Program-made: the position numbers and the translations under genes | Shown: positions 23,301 to 35,800 of the stretch, in pieces | How positions within the stretch are numbered: the stretch's first letter is position 1 | Layout of the letters: each line of letters opens with the position of its first letter | The notes under the pieces: generated by a model | Told to the model about the DNA's origin: nothing | The model's input: only the letters and a program-made list of their open reading frames with translations | Database searches by the model: none | From: Pomacea canaliculata | Lineage: Eukaryota; Mollusca; Gastropoda; Architaenioglossa; Ampullariidae | Length of the DNA: 64,000 bases | Assembly (NCBI RefSeq): GCF_003073045.1 | Contig: NC_037590.1 | Span: forward strand, 24,206,449-24,270,448 | Direction: 5' to 3'

Positions 23301-23378
23301 ATTGTGCGTGCTTTCCTTATTGAAGAACAGAAGATTGTTGTCAGGGTGCTTAAAGCACAGGAGGCCACCAAGAAATAA
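20301..23378 (+). CDS. RPL34: RPL34 (60S ribosomal protein eL34), complete
   Basis: Coding exons 20301-20365, 20870-20883 (14 nt), 21120-21199, 22181-22284 and 23300-23378 give 342 nt, 113 aa (human 117). Phases 2,1,0,2 join without conflict. The protein begins MAQRLTLRRRLSYNTKSNRR and contains LVYLYTKKLGN, CGDC then LRG, SKRHKHVTRTYGGSLCHTC and ends AFLIEEQKIVVRVLKAQEA-TKK. The two CxxC pairs (CGDC and CHTC) are the zinc-binding ribbon of eL34. It is a component of the large ribosomal subunit in the cytosol. Translation is probably controlled through the TOP start. The 3' UTR is very short, with AATAAA 7 bp after the stop. Confidence 0.98.
22545..22562. repeat. poly-G run of 18
   Basis: Uninterrupted G tract in the last RPL34 intron; its length is likely to be unreliable in any assembly. 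Confidence 0.9.
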
Positions 23379-23385
23379 GTTGAGC

Positions 23386-23391
23386 AATAAA
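23386..23391 (+). terminator. RPL34 polyadenylation signal
   Basis: AATAAA directly downstream of the RPL34 stop codon, fitting the short 3' UTRs of ribosomal protein mRNAs. Confidence 0.85.
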
Positions 23392-24639
23392 TGTGAACAC
23401 CATTACTTACAAAGGCTTGCTTGTTTGTCAGTGTGGGATTTGCATTGTGAAAGCTGTATTTGTAGATCTCGCTGTAAGGACCCTTTTGTACTGAACTTGC
23501 AAAATGCTCCGCACTTATTGAAGGCAGGCTGGCCTGCGTGTTAATATGAAGAAGAAAAAAAAATAGACTACATTAAGTAAACAATAAGGAAAGCAGGATG
23601 CTTTGTAATATTTTTGGTGAGTAATCAAGTATTTTAATGTGAATGAAGAGAGACTACAAACAAGAGACTACAAATGTAAGCTACCTGCTTATGAGAGCTT
23701 TTTCCTCCCCCCCCAAAAAGGGGGGAAGAAAAACTTAAAAGAGGCTGACAAAATCTCACCTTACGAAGTAAATTTAAGTTTGCTGCTTAAAGATAAAGGA
23801 ATGTTTATAAAGCACATTATCATACTCATGTAAAAGCATTTATTTGGTGCTTGGTACAAAAACTAGTTCTATGTGTAGTACATGAAGAAACCGAAAAGGG
23901 AGACAATGGTGAGCAACCAAAAAAATAATGCTGACAGAAAAATAAAGGGTAGCAGCCTGAGAAAAAAAATCTGTATAAACTGATATTCAGAAATTTCAGA
24001 TTTTGAATTCGTCACTACCTTCGAAACTTGTCAACTTCATTCAGTCATGAATAATTCTTCAGAATATAGAGTTTGCAAAATTCTCTCTCCTACCTCTCAA
24101 GAAAACGACAACAGCTTTGACAAGCACCAGGAGGATGGGTCGATAACCTGTTGCTTAGGTGCTTCAAATCCAGCATTAACAAGGACATATCCAGGTGCTG
24201 ACATAGGCAACGACCATAACCTTGACTAACCTAACCGAAACTGAGTTGAGGCGCTCGAACACCCATCCCTCAACCCCCGAATTCACTTTGACTTGAGATG
24301 CTGCAATGCCCAAATCTTCACAGCCAAAGTTGGAAGTAAATTATATGTAAACACATGATTTGACCTGTCAAGAACTATTTCCAGTTAGGTATTAATCTAC
24401 TTTTATCACGACCTGTAGATCTGTAACATTTTAATGTGTGAACAGATGCTACACTACTGCATTAAAAAGGATACTGAGGGAACAAGAGTGTAAACTTTCA
24501 TTGTTAGCAAAAAGTTCACCCCCCCAGCATCCACAAAGAGCACCCCCCAACTAAAGCTGAGCATCTTCCTACGCCACTGTCGGGAATTCCCACACAGTGA
24601 ACACCTTCACATGTACACTTTGAAAGGTTTGTTCCGCTT
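23392..24639. other. intergenic, no gene recognised
   Basis: Short frames only, with no conserved motif; C-rich and G-rich patches near 23708 and 24520. Confidence 0.6.
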
Positions 24640-25788
24640 ATCCTATTGTACATGTTACACTCTGTGTACTCTCATCTTGAGAAGAGCTCTGCTTGTGTAC
24701 GAGTAATGTTTTTTGATTTTTCTTCTGCGTTCCAAACCATTCAGCCACAACTCCTTGCTCAGAAACTGCATAGTATGTCGTTGCATCCATGCACAGTGAA
24801 TTGGGTATTAGACTATTTATCGGATAGACCTCAGTATGTACGCTGGAATGGTACTTTTACATCCAGTATGATCAACACATTCACTGGAGCGCCCCAAGGC
24901 ACTGTTTTATCCCCGTTTTTGTTTACACTATATACTTCTGATTTTAAGATTAAAGAAGAGTTATGCCATCTTCAGAAATACTCAGATGATTCTGCTATCG
25001 ATGTATATTTAATGACAATGAGAACTTGTACAGAAAGCACATAGATGAGTTTGTGACATGGTGCGATTCTAACTTTCTTGTTTTGAACGCCAGCAAGACC
25101 AAAGAAATGATATTGATTTTAGAAAGAAAAAAGGGATTGTCATCCTGTTTATATCAAGGATGAAGCTATTGAGATGGTTATAGGGTATAAGTACTTGGGA
25201 GTATTGTTAGATAGTAAATTAACCTGGTCTGACCATGTGGATGCTGTTTTTTAAAAAACACAGACAAGATTGTTCTTTTCTGCGCAAACTGAGATCTTTT
25301 CAGGTTTGCAACAAGATGCTGTATATGTTTTATCAGATCATGGGTGTAGTGTGTAGAGTTTGCAGCGGTGTGCTGGGGAGGGATGCTTCTGTGCGGGACA
25401 CTGGCAGGCTGGACAAGCTGATAAGAAAGCGAGCTCTGTTGTAGGTCTGAGCCTGGAGCTATTTGAACCCCTGTTGAGAGAAGGCTGGCCAGGAAGGCGA
25501 GAGTTATTTTGCTCGATCCAGATCACCCACTCCACGGCACACTGTCTGAACTACGCATGCAACGTAGTGGAAGGTTTTCTATGCCGAGGTGTAGAACAGA
25601 GCGATTTCGTCGTTCGTTCATTCCGGCTGCTGTCAGACTTTTTAACAGCAGTATGACCTGTTGTGGGATGTGTGGGACTGAGTAAGTGTGTTGTGTGGTA
25701 GTATGGGAATGTTGAAGTATTTTATGCCCCTGACGTGGACACATGTATTTCCGCTGAGGATTATAATAAACTTGTCTTGTCTTGTCTA
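24640..25788 (+). mobile_element. 5'-truncated LINE with RT domain and C-terminal tail
   Basis: The frame at 24646-25044 carries an RT palm: VMFFDFSSAFQTIQP, then GAPQGTVLSPFLFTLYTSDF and LQKYSDDSA (YSDD at the catalytic position). The frame then breaks; further pieces include KTKEM, KYLGVLLDSKLTW and, near the end, a C-terminal RFRRSFIPAAVRLFNSSM. The 3' end is a (CTTGT)n tail at about 25768-25788. The motif set resembles Rex1/Jockey-like LINEs; the clade is uncertain. Frame breaks show it is inactive. Confidence 0.88.
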
Positions 25789-28700
25789 AAAAGCCATTGA
25801 GTTATTTCCAGTCAGTGTCTTCTGCTTGAGAGGAAGATAGCATGACAGACAAACCAGAAAAATTATCCTACCTTCCTCCTACTTTTCAAGTGCCTTTCAA
25901 ACAAAGCTGGAACACCTGTGCACTTGAAGGGCCGAAGCGTAAAAATATTTGGAGAAATGATCGTTGTTTATTGCTTTGGTTTCTACAGACTAGCCTATAT
26001 TAACATCCTACTGCGGTGAGAAAGCCACTGGCTGATGCACGACTTCGCTGAAGGTTTACACCAGGAAGAGCCGTGAATAATCATTAGCGGCAGTTTTGAG
26101 TTGCGCTCCTGTTTCCGGGTGGGCATGCGACATCTTAATGTGTGAGTTGTTTATCGCATCAGCCAGGGACGGTACCTCTGGAAACACTGGCCTATAGTTC
26201 AGTCTAAGAGCCAGGCCGAAATGTCAGGGGCACTCTGTAATAAAAGAGGGTGACATATTTTTGAGTGACGTATTGCGCATGAAACAGAATGTAACAACTC
26301 ATGGGCAGAGGGGCGATCCATTAACTCGATGGCAAAGCGGTTGTTAAAAGGTCGTTGAGTGTGATCTCATGTGGATGTTCTACTTCCGCAGTAAATGATG
26401 GCACTTTTCCACAGAGCTGACTGAACGGGTCTAGTCGGGTATTTTGATTGCCTCTCACCTGTGAGAAATTGCCGCTAGATGGAAGCACTTTCCCAGTCAA
26501 CAAAAGAATCTTGTTTCCCTCTGTGGACGGTCGTGCTCGACAAATCGAGCTTTAGTCGGTGTCCGCATGTCCATGCGTTTCATTCATACGCTCTAAAATG
26601 AAAAGTTCATTAACATTTTGATCAACAAAAAGATCTGGAACCAATTTATGTATGAAATATTAACGAGTATGTAAGAGTTAATGATACGTCTATGGTAACA
26701 CCAAGATTCTGGAAGGGGACGGGAGAGAGAGAAAGAGATATTAACCTCATAGAAAGTAAAGGTACTGAAGGATGACACACATTACAGTTTATTTGCAGAG
26801 GCGATTGGAAGGACTTTGGTTTTTGTCTTTTCTTCATTTTTTTTTAAATTTTATTTTTATTTTTTTTAAGTTGACGGACATCTAGGCTTTCTCAGAATCT
26901 ACTGTTGACGATGTGGTGGTGCAGACCTGCTGGAGCTGAAAAGCGAGAACAGACGCTATCAACTGATTGTCATCAGCATACATATGATCTACTGAAGACC
27001 CCAGAGGCGGATGGTGGAACTAAATCAACTAATTAGTATGCACACAATGAACAAAAGAGGCCGAAGAACCAAGTTGTGAGGTGCCCTGTTCTTCAGTCGA
27101 GCAGGCGATCAAGTAGACTGCGGCTGGAGAAATGGTTTAGAATCTGGACCAGCACAACCTTTCAAGTTCATTGTGAGACTGTTGGTCCACTCCTAGTCCA
27201 CTCCTGGCTTGATGCCTTTGATCTTCGTTTTTATAATATACCAAAAAGCCAAAATTCTTGAAGAATCATTCTTTGTGTAAGCAACCGCTGATGAATGTTT
27301 CAGTTTTAAGTAGGACTGCCTCGTGCTGGAGGGAGAAGTAGACTGCCTCAGTGAGGAAGAATATTTTTCACTTTTCAGACATGTCAGCCTGTTTGTTAAG
27401 CAAAAAATGTACATGAAATTTTTTTTTAAACAAAAGATGTTATGCAGCATTCAAAAACCGGTTCTCTGGTATAATCCATTTTCGAAACAGGATACAGAAT
27501 AAAAACAGAAAAAATAAATACATTTTAAGCACACCTAGCAGCTTAAATATCATAAACCTTTTACTCCATCGCCACCGCTGGTTGCAACATGTCTGTGCGA
27601 AAATACCTGGCTTGTACTGTACAAAATTAATCAGTCTCTTTGCTGCTTAGCTGCTACTTTGTACACACACTATAGCGCATATACATGCTCCAACCGAAGA
27701 CAGTATCTCACCAGGATATTTAACTTATTTAAAAGTATAATAAAGTTCCGCCTTAAATACATCTACGACAAAAATCGTTATTCATACTTCTAAAATGAGA
27801 AATTGGTTGGGACATTATAATAATATTCATATGACATGCTAAGTAAGTACTAAAATGAGGTAAACAGAAGCCTGTCCTCTTCTGGGGCCTGCACATGAAA
27901 AGTTCGCCACACCCACCTGCTTTTTAGGGTATTTTAAAACGACTTTGTTACTTCGTTTAGTTTGTTCAGGTGTGACCTCGATTAGTGCATGTCTTTCAGC
28001 ATCACTGCTGTCATCTTGAAAGGCGTGACCAGCCGTCTGGCAGGTACTGACTGAGATAATCAGGTGTCGGGCGATAAACAAGGCTCCACTTGACATACAC
28101 AAAAGCTGAGGCACGTGTTGCAGCGCGTATACACCTGGTTACACTGGCAACAATTATTTAGTAGCATACGTGCTAAGCATTCGGCAGGCTCAATTACCGG
28201 TTGCCTAGGCAAGAAAATCATTGCCCAAAACGACAGGTTCCGACAGAGTTCTGAAACCCCTTCTAGACCTAAGGACTTGAAATACAGTTGGTTGTAGGAT
28301 TAAGACAATCTTGATCATTATTGTGTTAAAGGCAGATGGTAGGTTATGGCAATAATCTGGGAAGCACACTTAACAATAAGCTTATACATTCTCTTTGTTT
28401 TAGGCAACGTTGTTAAACGAAACTACAAATAGGAGCTTTAGTTCTCATGAACTGAGTGACTAGGCCTGCATGTTCCTGTACTTAAACCTCGAAGGAAACG
28501 AAGGGAGCGCGGGTTGATGGTGCCCAGATGCCTGTCGTTTCATTCTTTCTCATGCCCACACTCACTCCATCACACGCAGCTGATGCATGACAACGGAATG
28601 CTGTGGCTGTCAATGCACAAAGGACACAATAAATTGTCTGCCTACGTGCACATTCGGACTCGTATACATACTACATGACATAGTTTGTGCGGAAACATGA

Positions 28701-30261
28701 GTCATTAAAAAACAAACAAAAAAATTGTACCACTACCATATCTTATCTTAAAAAAAGGATTAAGGAAATGAATGACTGTTATTTGGGAAAGGCATATTAC
28801 GAATTATTGTTCCGTAGACAGTCATACTGTATCTCGAAAACATCTCCTAATTTTGTAATATGTATTACACAATGTACAATACGTATTACAAATCATCCTA
28901 AAACTGTCCACGGCCCCTCTTAAGCCGGACCTCGTTCTGTTAGACACTAATGAATAAGTACAATTTCCTCTTGGCATTCTGTTTGTCTCGGCAGTATTTG
29001 TAACCTTCTGTCTGAATCATTCAGTGACTGCCTTGCAGAGGGAGGCATTAGATATATACGCAGTCATTACGATCATCAGTGAAGCTCCAAATTTAAAGAA
29101 TTGAGGTGCTAACAACTCCAGAAAGACATATTTCTGTGGTGAACGATTCGATGATAACTACCAAATAAAGATTAGTGAGAAAAAATGTATGAAAGAAAAA
29201 TAGAAGAAAAAAATAACTGAAGAAAATACAGAAAGGAAAAGTATCTAAACATTTGCTTGAAGCAACAGACATTAATTCAGTCTAAAGTAAGAGATTTCGA
29301 GAGTCCTATTAGTAGTCCAAAAGAGGGGTTGGATGCAGGTAGAAAATCCAGAAAAAACGCATAAAACGAAGTAGCTATATTGAGTTTAATGTCAGGGATT
29401 TTATTTATTGACTTTACATAGCTTCCATTGCTGATCATCAGTCAAGCCATCAACGATAAATCATTTATTGTTTATTGATTTCTGAAGGAAGAACGCAATA
29501 CGAAAATGAAACTGTGATGTGTCGTAGATACAATTACATGAACGCAAACGAAATTGAAAACAAATGGGTTAAACCCTTTAAAATGTAATAAAAAAATAAC
29601 ACGAAAATAAGAAAAGTAGGAGAAAAATAACGCTAATTAAGGCGCATGATTTTCAAGTGGCAGTGCCTATAAGCAGGTCGTGAGGCTGAATCGTGCTCCT
29701 GATGTGGACTCGTTAATTAGCCGCAATGCCTTATGTGCTCACTGTAGCTCATAGACAGCAGATGATGATAAAAACGACGACGACTTTGGACACGGTAACG
29801 ATGACTAATTGACTGGCTCACGGACGAACAAACTAACAGTCCTTTACGGGTAACCTAAGACCTATACATGTGTAAACTGGTAATTACACACGTCACTGAG
29901 AAGAGGTCACCGGGTCATCAGGGGAACTCGGTTCCCAAATTAACAGTTTCGGTATCAATACATCAACTTTTCAGTTCTCACTAAACGCAAATGAATCTTA
30001 GATCTTAGGCCCTTTAGTTGCTGAGGGTAAACACCCTCTCCTCCTCGTTCTTAAAGGGCGAGGGAAGGTAGGAGCACACGCGATACTGACTACTACACGC
30101 GGTCAGTCTTTGTTTTCATCTGGCCCCACAAGTACGCTGAGTGAAGGCCTTTAACCACAACCCAGTCCCATCACTACACTACCTGATTAGTCCTAACTCT
30201 ATTTTCCTATTCAGTTTCTTGGTTCCCCGTAAAGAAACACACACACGCATACACTGACTGA
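25789..30261. other. intergenic, no gene recognised
   Basis: No frame shows conserved motifs or plausible exon structure on either strand. It could contain regulatory DNA or noncoding transcripts that cannot be seen from sequence alone. Confidence 0.5.
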
Positions 30262-30269
30262 ACCGCGAC

Positions 30270-30568
30270 CAGGCCTGACGAGAGGGGGGGACAGGGGTCT
30301 GGTGTACCCGGGCCCGCGGCTGTCAAAGGGGCCCGGCCTTGGTCAGTGGATTTTTTTCTTCTTCTTCTCCTTTTCTTTTTCTTTTAAAGAAAGGTCTAAG
30401 GACAGAACACCCAACCATTACACATGCAGAAGTTGAGTTTGAGTGTAGATATTGAGATTCGAATTGTAAACATACATTATATACTGGGAAAATAATTTAC
30501 GATTACAAGTACTAGGGGCCCGGAGAGGTCGTCTGTCCCGTGGCCCGGGCTGGCTCTCGGCGGCCCTG
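30270..30568. mobile_element. non-autonomous hAT-type element, 299 bp
   Basis: Ends CAGGCCTGACGAGAG and (reverse complement of the right end) CAGGGCCGCCGAGAG form imperfect inverted repeats. They are flanked by a perfect 8-bp target duplication ACCGCGAC at 30262-30269 and 30569-30576. The ends are GC-rich, with GGGCCCG-type subterminal palindromes, and the middle is AT-rich. It is noncoding. Confidence 0.9.
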
Positions 30569-31357
30569 ACCGCGACCCTCCTCTTCTCCTCAGTGCACTA
30601 AAACGGTTCCTTCGGGATGCCTGCACAAACCCAGGTGACGGGGGCCACAGCTGAACTTTGTCTGCACTGCCGGTTCGGACACCGTTTTTTCGCAGCCACA
30701 TAAGTATCCTGTTAAAGCTCTGATTTCCAGCATGAAGTGTCTAGTGCCTTCAGTGCAACAAGTTTTCCTTTCTGTTGGTACACATGTACTACCTTTCACT
30801 GGACTTCCGCTCTCGCCGCAGCTGCTAGTTTCTTGCTTCCTGGTTTGTTGAAGGGATTGGCCTGACAACTACCACTGATAATTATCTCCTGACGACTATT
30901 TGCCGTGCTTTAAGCTTCCTTATTTTTGACCACCTTGTTTTCTCGTTTAATGTCAGTTTGACACTGTCTTGTTCATTCGGCGATGAAAGGCTGGAGCTGC
31001 GGAACTGTCATCTGCGATCAGGTCGCCTTCTCAAACCACATGATCAGCAAACATTAACGATATCATTCAAATAAACAAAGTAAGCAAGAAGAGAGAAGCC
31101 TCGCGCTCGCACACATATAACCGCACAGTTAGCCGCATAGTGAGAGAGATGGAAGGTGGTTAAATTGGATGAAGAAAACTACTCCTAATTTGCATAAGTT
31201 GAGTAAAAATTTGAATAATATCTGTTAAATTCTGCAAATAGATAAGTGATAGCCCGATAAAGAATGGTCTATAATATCTTGCAAAAAGGTTACGCAAACA
31301 AAGCCTTCAAATTTCTAAGTATTTAGGTTTTAAAAAGAATGAATTGATTGATTAAAT

Positions 31358-31358
31358 C

Positions 31359-31404
<46 letters not shown>
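31358..31404. repeat. (CAA)n microsatellite
   Basis: About 15 uninterrupted CAA units. Confidence 0.95.
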
Positions 31405-32874
31405 CGGAGAGAGATTTCGTGAAGGGAAATAAGAGAGTGTGCACGGGACGGGAACGTGATAATTTTCTACTTTTGTTCTGTTTTATAGACTTCGTGATGG
31501 AGTGTCAAATGGCCGTTTTACAACATCCGTTCACATTGTCACATGACAGGTGAAGTCTGCGTGGCACGAGTATATGGCTCATCTGTGGACATCTCCCGAC
31601 TTCCCGCGACACCGACGTTTGTTAAGATCTCGACAGTCGGCTCCTCAAACATCATATAATGTGTCCGCTGGGGGCTGAGAGTAACAATATCAACTTCCAC
31701 CACTTGGCAATGGAGGGCTATTATCATATTAATGGCAGTTATCACAAGAAGAGCTGTCGAACATGTCGGGCATCTCTTGGGAATCTCGTAGAGTATTCAT
31801 CTACTCATTCTAAACCAGCTCCAGATGTAAGGTGGTGCCCTGAAATCCCAAGCAGATAAATTCTGGAATGTCCGGCAGAAAGAATAGGAACTTGTGGGGC
31901 ATGTCTGGGTTGAGATGATTTGAAATGTCTAGGTAGAAAACTCTGGTCATTGTTAACGAACATTATTTAAAGACCTTTCAAAGAACCGTTTTCTTGACTT
32001 CGTATCAGTTTTCAGATATAAAACTATAAATATTTTATTGAGCACAAATAACTACAAATAACTATGAGGCTTCTGCTCAGGGATTTTCTGTACTGTGGAG
32101 AATATGGGAAAGGTTAGTGACCAAAATTGGACTATTTCAGACTATATCGAACAGTACCAGATTATCTAGAATGGATTGAAACCTTTCCATCAAAATTATC
32201 ACAAGATTCACAGTTTAGGCATATCATAAAGCTTTCAGCAAAAATTTACATCTATTATTACATTCATTTAGTGAAAGTCGAAAGGCAGAATGTGTCAAAC
32301 TCTTTGTAAGTGGATTGTGTACTTACATAAGCTGAAACTCATCTCTGCTTGTGAAACATGTGACTGACTTGCCTAAAATCTACTTCAACGAAAGCACGAA
32401 GTGTATGCCTCAGTTAAGCTTTTAAGAAATAAATAAAAACAATTGGTATCACTTCACATTTTACGAAACACAACACGCGAGGCACTTCGCTACATCATGC
32501 TTTCAAGAATATTTCAGGAGAAGAAATCACTAAGCGAAAAGCGAAAACTCATGAACACCACTTCAATTGCACGCAGAAACCACAACGAAGAACCATCGAA
32601 GACACTCTGTGTCCCACCTGAGGACGAAGGTGCCTCCCGGCACCATCATCAAGCTATCACAAGACCGAGTTTGAAACAGTCCCAAGCAGACGACCGTCTG
32701 TGGAACAATCGAGTCTCCATGTTTGTTTCCAGACAAGAAGTAGTCACGCAACTTGTGGGCATCTTAACTGGGTGAATGTCTGTCATAAATTCATGGGCGT
32801 CAATGCTCCTTGATGCAAGAACATACCAGTCATTGCCTAACACGCCGAAGTCACGTGGTCCTGCGAGCACGTGA
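31405..32874. other. 3' flank of the GPCR gene, no gene recognised
   Basis: Lies downstream of the minus-strand receptor stop codon and probably includes its 3' UTR. A 110-codon plus-strand frame at 32443-32775 has no recognisable motif. Confidence 0.4.
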
Positions 32875-35800
32875 TCAAGTTGGCTGTGTGGAAGAAAAGG
32901 AGAGTGCCTGAATTCCTAAACTTGCAGACTTGGACACAGTCGTGAGGTCCGTGCTTCTTGATTTACTGATCTTGAGACTCTTTCCACGAACTTTGTCTTT
33001 GAGGAGTTGGATCACCTTCTTGGTGCAGACGAAGGAGATGCACATGAAGAGGCCTTGTAAGGTATTCATCAATACAAAGCTGTAGCGCAGATCTGAAAGA
33101 CAAGGACAATGAATGTAAAAGGCAGGCAGCAGCTTTAAAAAACACATAAAGGAAAAAGAAAGGAAAAAAAGACAAAAAAGGGAATGAAAGATCGAGAGAG
33201 AGAGAGAGAGAAAGAAAAATAGAAGCTTCTTTTCAGCTTTTTTTTTTCGTTTCGTTCTTTACCTAAACTGTTCAAGTCATTTTGTTTTTAAAAGTGGTTG
33301 TCTTTATGTTGCAAGCGCACACTGGCAATTCAAGAAAAGGTACTGTAGTCACCTCATGCGGAATGATCGCTTCCACAAATCCCAGCGTCCATGTCAGTCC
33401 CATCACCACGGTGAGCCTGACATAAATCCCCATCTTTTGTTTGTCCTCTTTGCCTAGCATCCGGGCAGTTGTGGCGCGGGCATGCGCAATATTTCGAACG
33501 GAAATGGAGAAGAAGACAACGTTGAATATCAGCAGAAGCAGAACAGGAGCAGCGAAGAATATTAGGAGGGCATAAAGGTTGGCCACCCAGCAGATTTCCT
33601 CGCCATAGCGAGGGTTAACTGGCGAGTCATCGTCAAGGATCTGTATGAAGGAAAATTTAAAAAAAAAAAATAATCGTCATTGAGTTTTGTAATTTTCTCG
33701 ATGTTTATTAGGAGACACATACAAGCTGATGAGAGCTAACCCTGCACAGATCACAGATGCATCTCTTTAAGTCTAATTTAATCCTCTTTCACTGATAGCA
33801 ATCTTGACCTTTGCAGCGGTCCATAATCGCTGCTTCACAGTCCTGCGGAAGGTCAGACACTACTCGATGACAATTTGTCTGAAAGTCTTTCAGCTTCAAT
33901 AGTTATCACAGCTTTCTGCGAATGTTTTCCGTTTCAACGAATGTTTTGAGGACTTTTGTTGTTTTTTTTTCTGGTTTTATAATAGTGATGGTGGTAGAAG
34001 TATGGTAATAAAGTAAGGTAAATGCATAAACAAAGTCGAGACACATTTCTACACCCCACACACTATTAACACTATGGTGAGATATTTGGAAGCTAAAATA
34101 TATGCATATTGTTATTATATGTATATATGAGTACATAAATATTTTCAAGCACAAGTAGAGATTTATGCAAGAAACCTTGATCACATATGCTCATCTCCTC
34201 TAGTCATGGACCAGCAGCCTACACTGTCTTAAGTTGTATTTTTATAAGAAGGTTTTTCACCCTTCTATTCTTTTTTCTTCTTCTCTCTCTCTCTCGCTGG
34301 TTTCTCTCTTTCATTTCGATGAAGCGCTATGGAGCAGAGAACAGCTGTGCTAATGAGCGGCAGAGTTCTCACCTGGATGAAGACGGCAGGTAAGACAAAC
34401 AGGAGAGGAGCGAGCCAGGAGTAGGCGCTGTAGATGCGGAAACGCTTGGACGACTTGCCCCTGTCACCAGCCCGCACGAAGGCCTGCGAGAAGGTGAACC
34501 ACACATCCACCGCCATGACGTTCATCCAGAAGAAGGAGGCCAAGAAGAAGTAGTGCATGGCCCCGGCAACCACCTGGCAGGCTACTTGGTGGCTTTCGGC
34601 AGAGTTCGCCGCCAGCAGCAGGGCTTCAGCCAGAAAAAGAGCGGCCAGAAGAGACAGCAGATTGCGGCCCGGAATGTTCCGCAGAGGCCGCAGGCAGGCG
34701 TAGATGACGAAGGTGACAGCCAGGCCAGCAGGGACACACCCAGGCCGCAGGCGCTGACCAGCCCCTCGGTCACCGAGAAGGTGAAGGACGCGACGCGGAC
34801 ATGTCGGATGACGGTGCGAGTGTAGTTCTGGGTGTAGTTCACGCACAGGAAGGTTCCAGATTCTGTGATGTAGTACTGAGTCTTGTCATAAACAAGTCCC
34901 GTGTCGAGAAGCTGCAGGGAGCCGTTCTCGTCAATCTGGAACTCAGTATCGTTGAGGAGAATGGGCAGACAGTCCATCAAAGGTGACAGAGGTGATGGCA
35001 CTCTAGTGACATATGATGAGTTGCTCGCGCCATAATCCGATGTGCTGCCTACAGCTTGGACGCATTGGTTGTCCCGGAAATACCTGTACAGAAGTTCACC
35101 TTCACCTGTATGTAATAAGAGAGGCTACATCCGTAACAGTTTGTCAGTCAGTTTTCAAAAATATTGTTCACCATCACAGCCGTCATTGTTTTCTTGATTT
35201 GTGGGTTTGTTTTGTATTTGTTTGTTTATTTATTTTTTCTAGCGACATGCTGACAACACCGTGACTGCAACAACCTAAGGTTTTGAGTGATTGAGATACT
35301 CACATGTTCTCAGCACAAGCCACTTCCCGACAAACACTTCTAAAAGGATCGAACACCTGGCCCGTCTCACAGGCGAATGACTCGTCTCTCTCGTCGGTGA
35401 GCTGAGTATATTCGATGCCAACAGTCGTCGATTTTTTATGGATGTTGATGTCAAGGAGGATGGAGAAAGAATAAGGAAGCCTACTTCGGGGGTCTTTGAC
35501 TTCTGTAGGTCAGAATAATCAAACAAAAGACAGAGGAGTTAAAGAGACCCGTACAAGCTACTAGTGATTAGAGATAGCCGAGTGACTCTTCTGAAGGAAA
35601 CCTAATACATATATGTTTAAAAAATAGTGGCAAAACGATTTACATCTATATTCTATTGCGGAAAATCGGGTAGAATGGATGAGAGAGAATGAGGAAATAG
35701 TTATGGGGAAGGAATGACAAATAGAATTATCTAGCTGTTCGTGTTCATAAAAGTTTCTCGTTCTTTCTTGTTTTTAAGTAAAGACTTGACTGATCTTAAT

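Noticed and set aside
30477..30868. Two overlapping minus-strand frames of 74 and 92 codons
   Set aside because: They start in or run into a noncoding hAT-type element and lack known motifs.
32443..32775. 110-codon plus-strand frame downstream of the GPCR
   Set aside because: No motif, no splice context, antisense to the likely 3' UTR.
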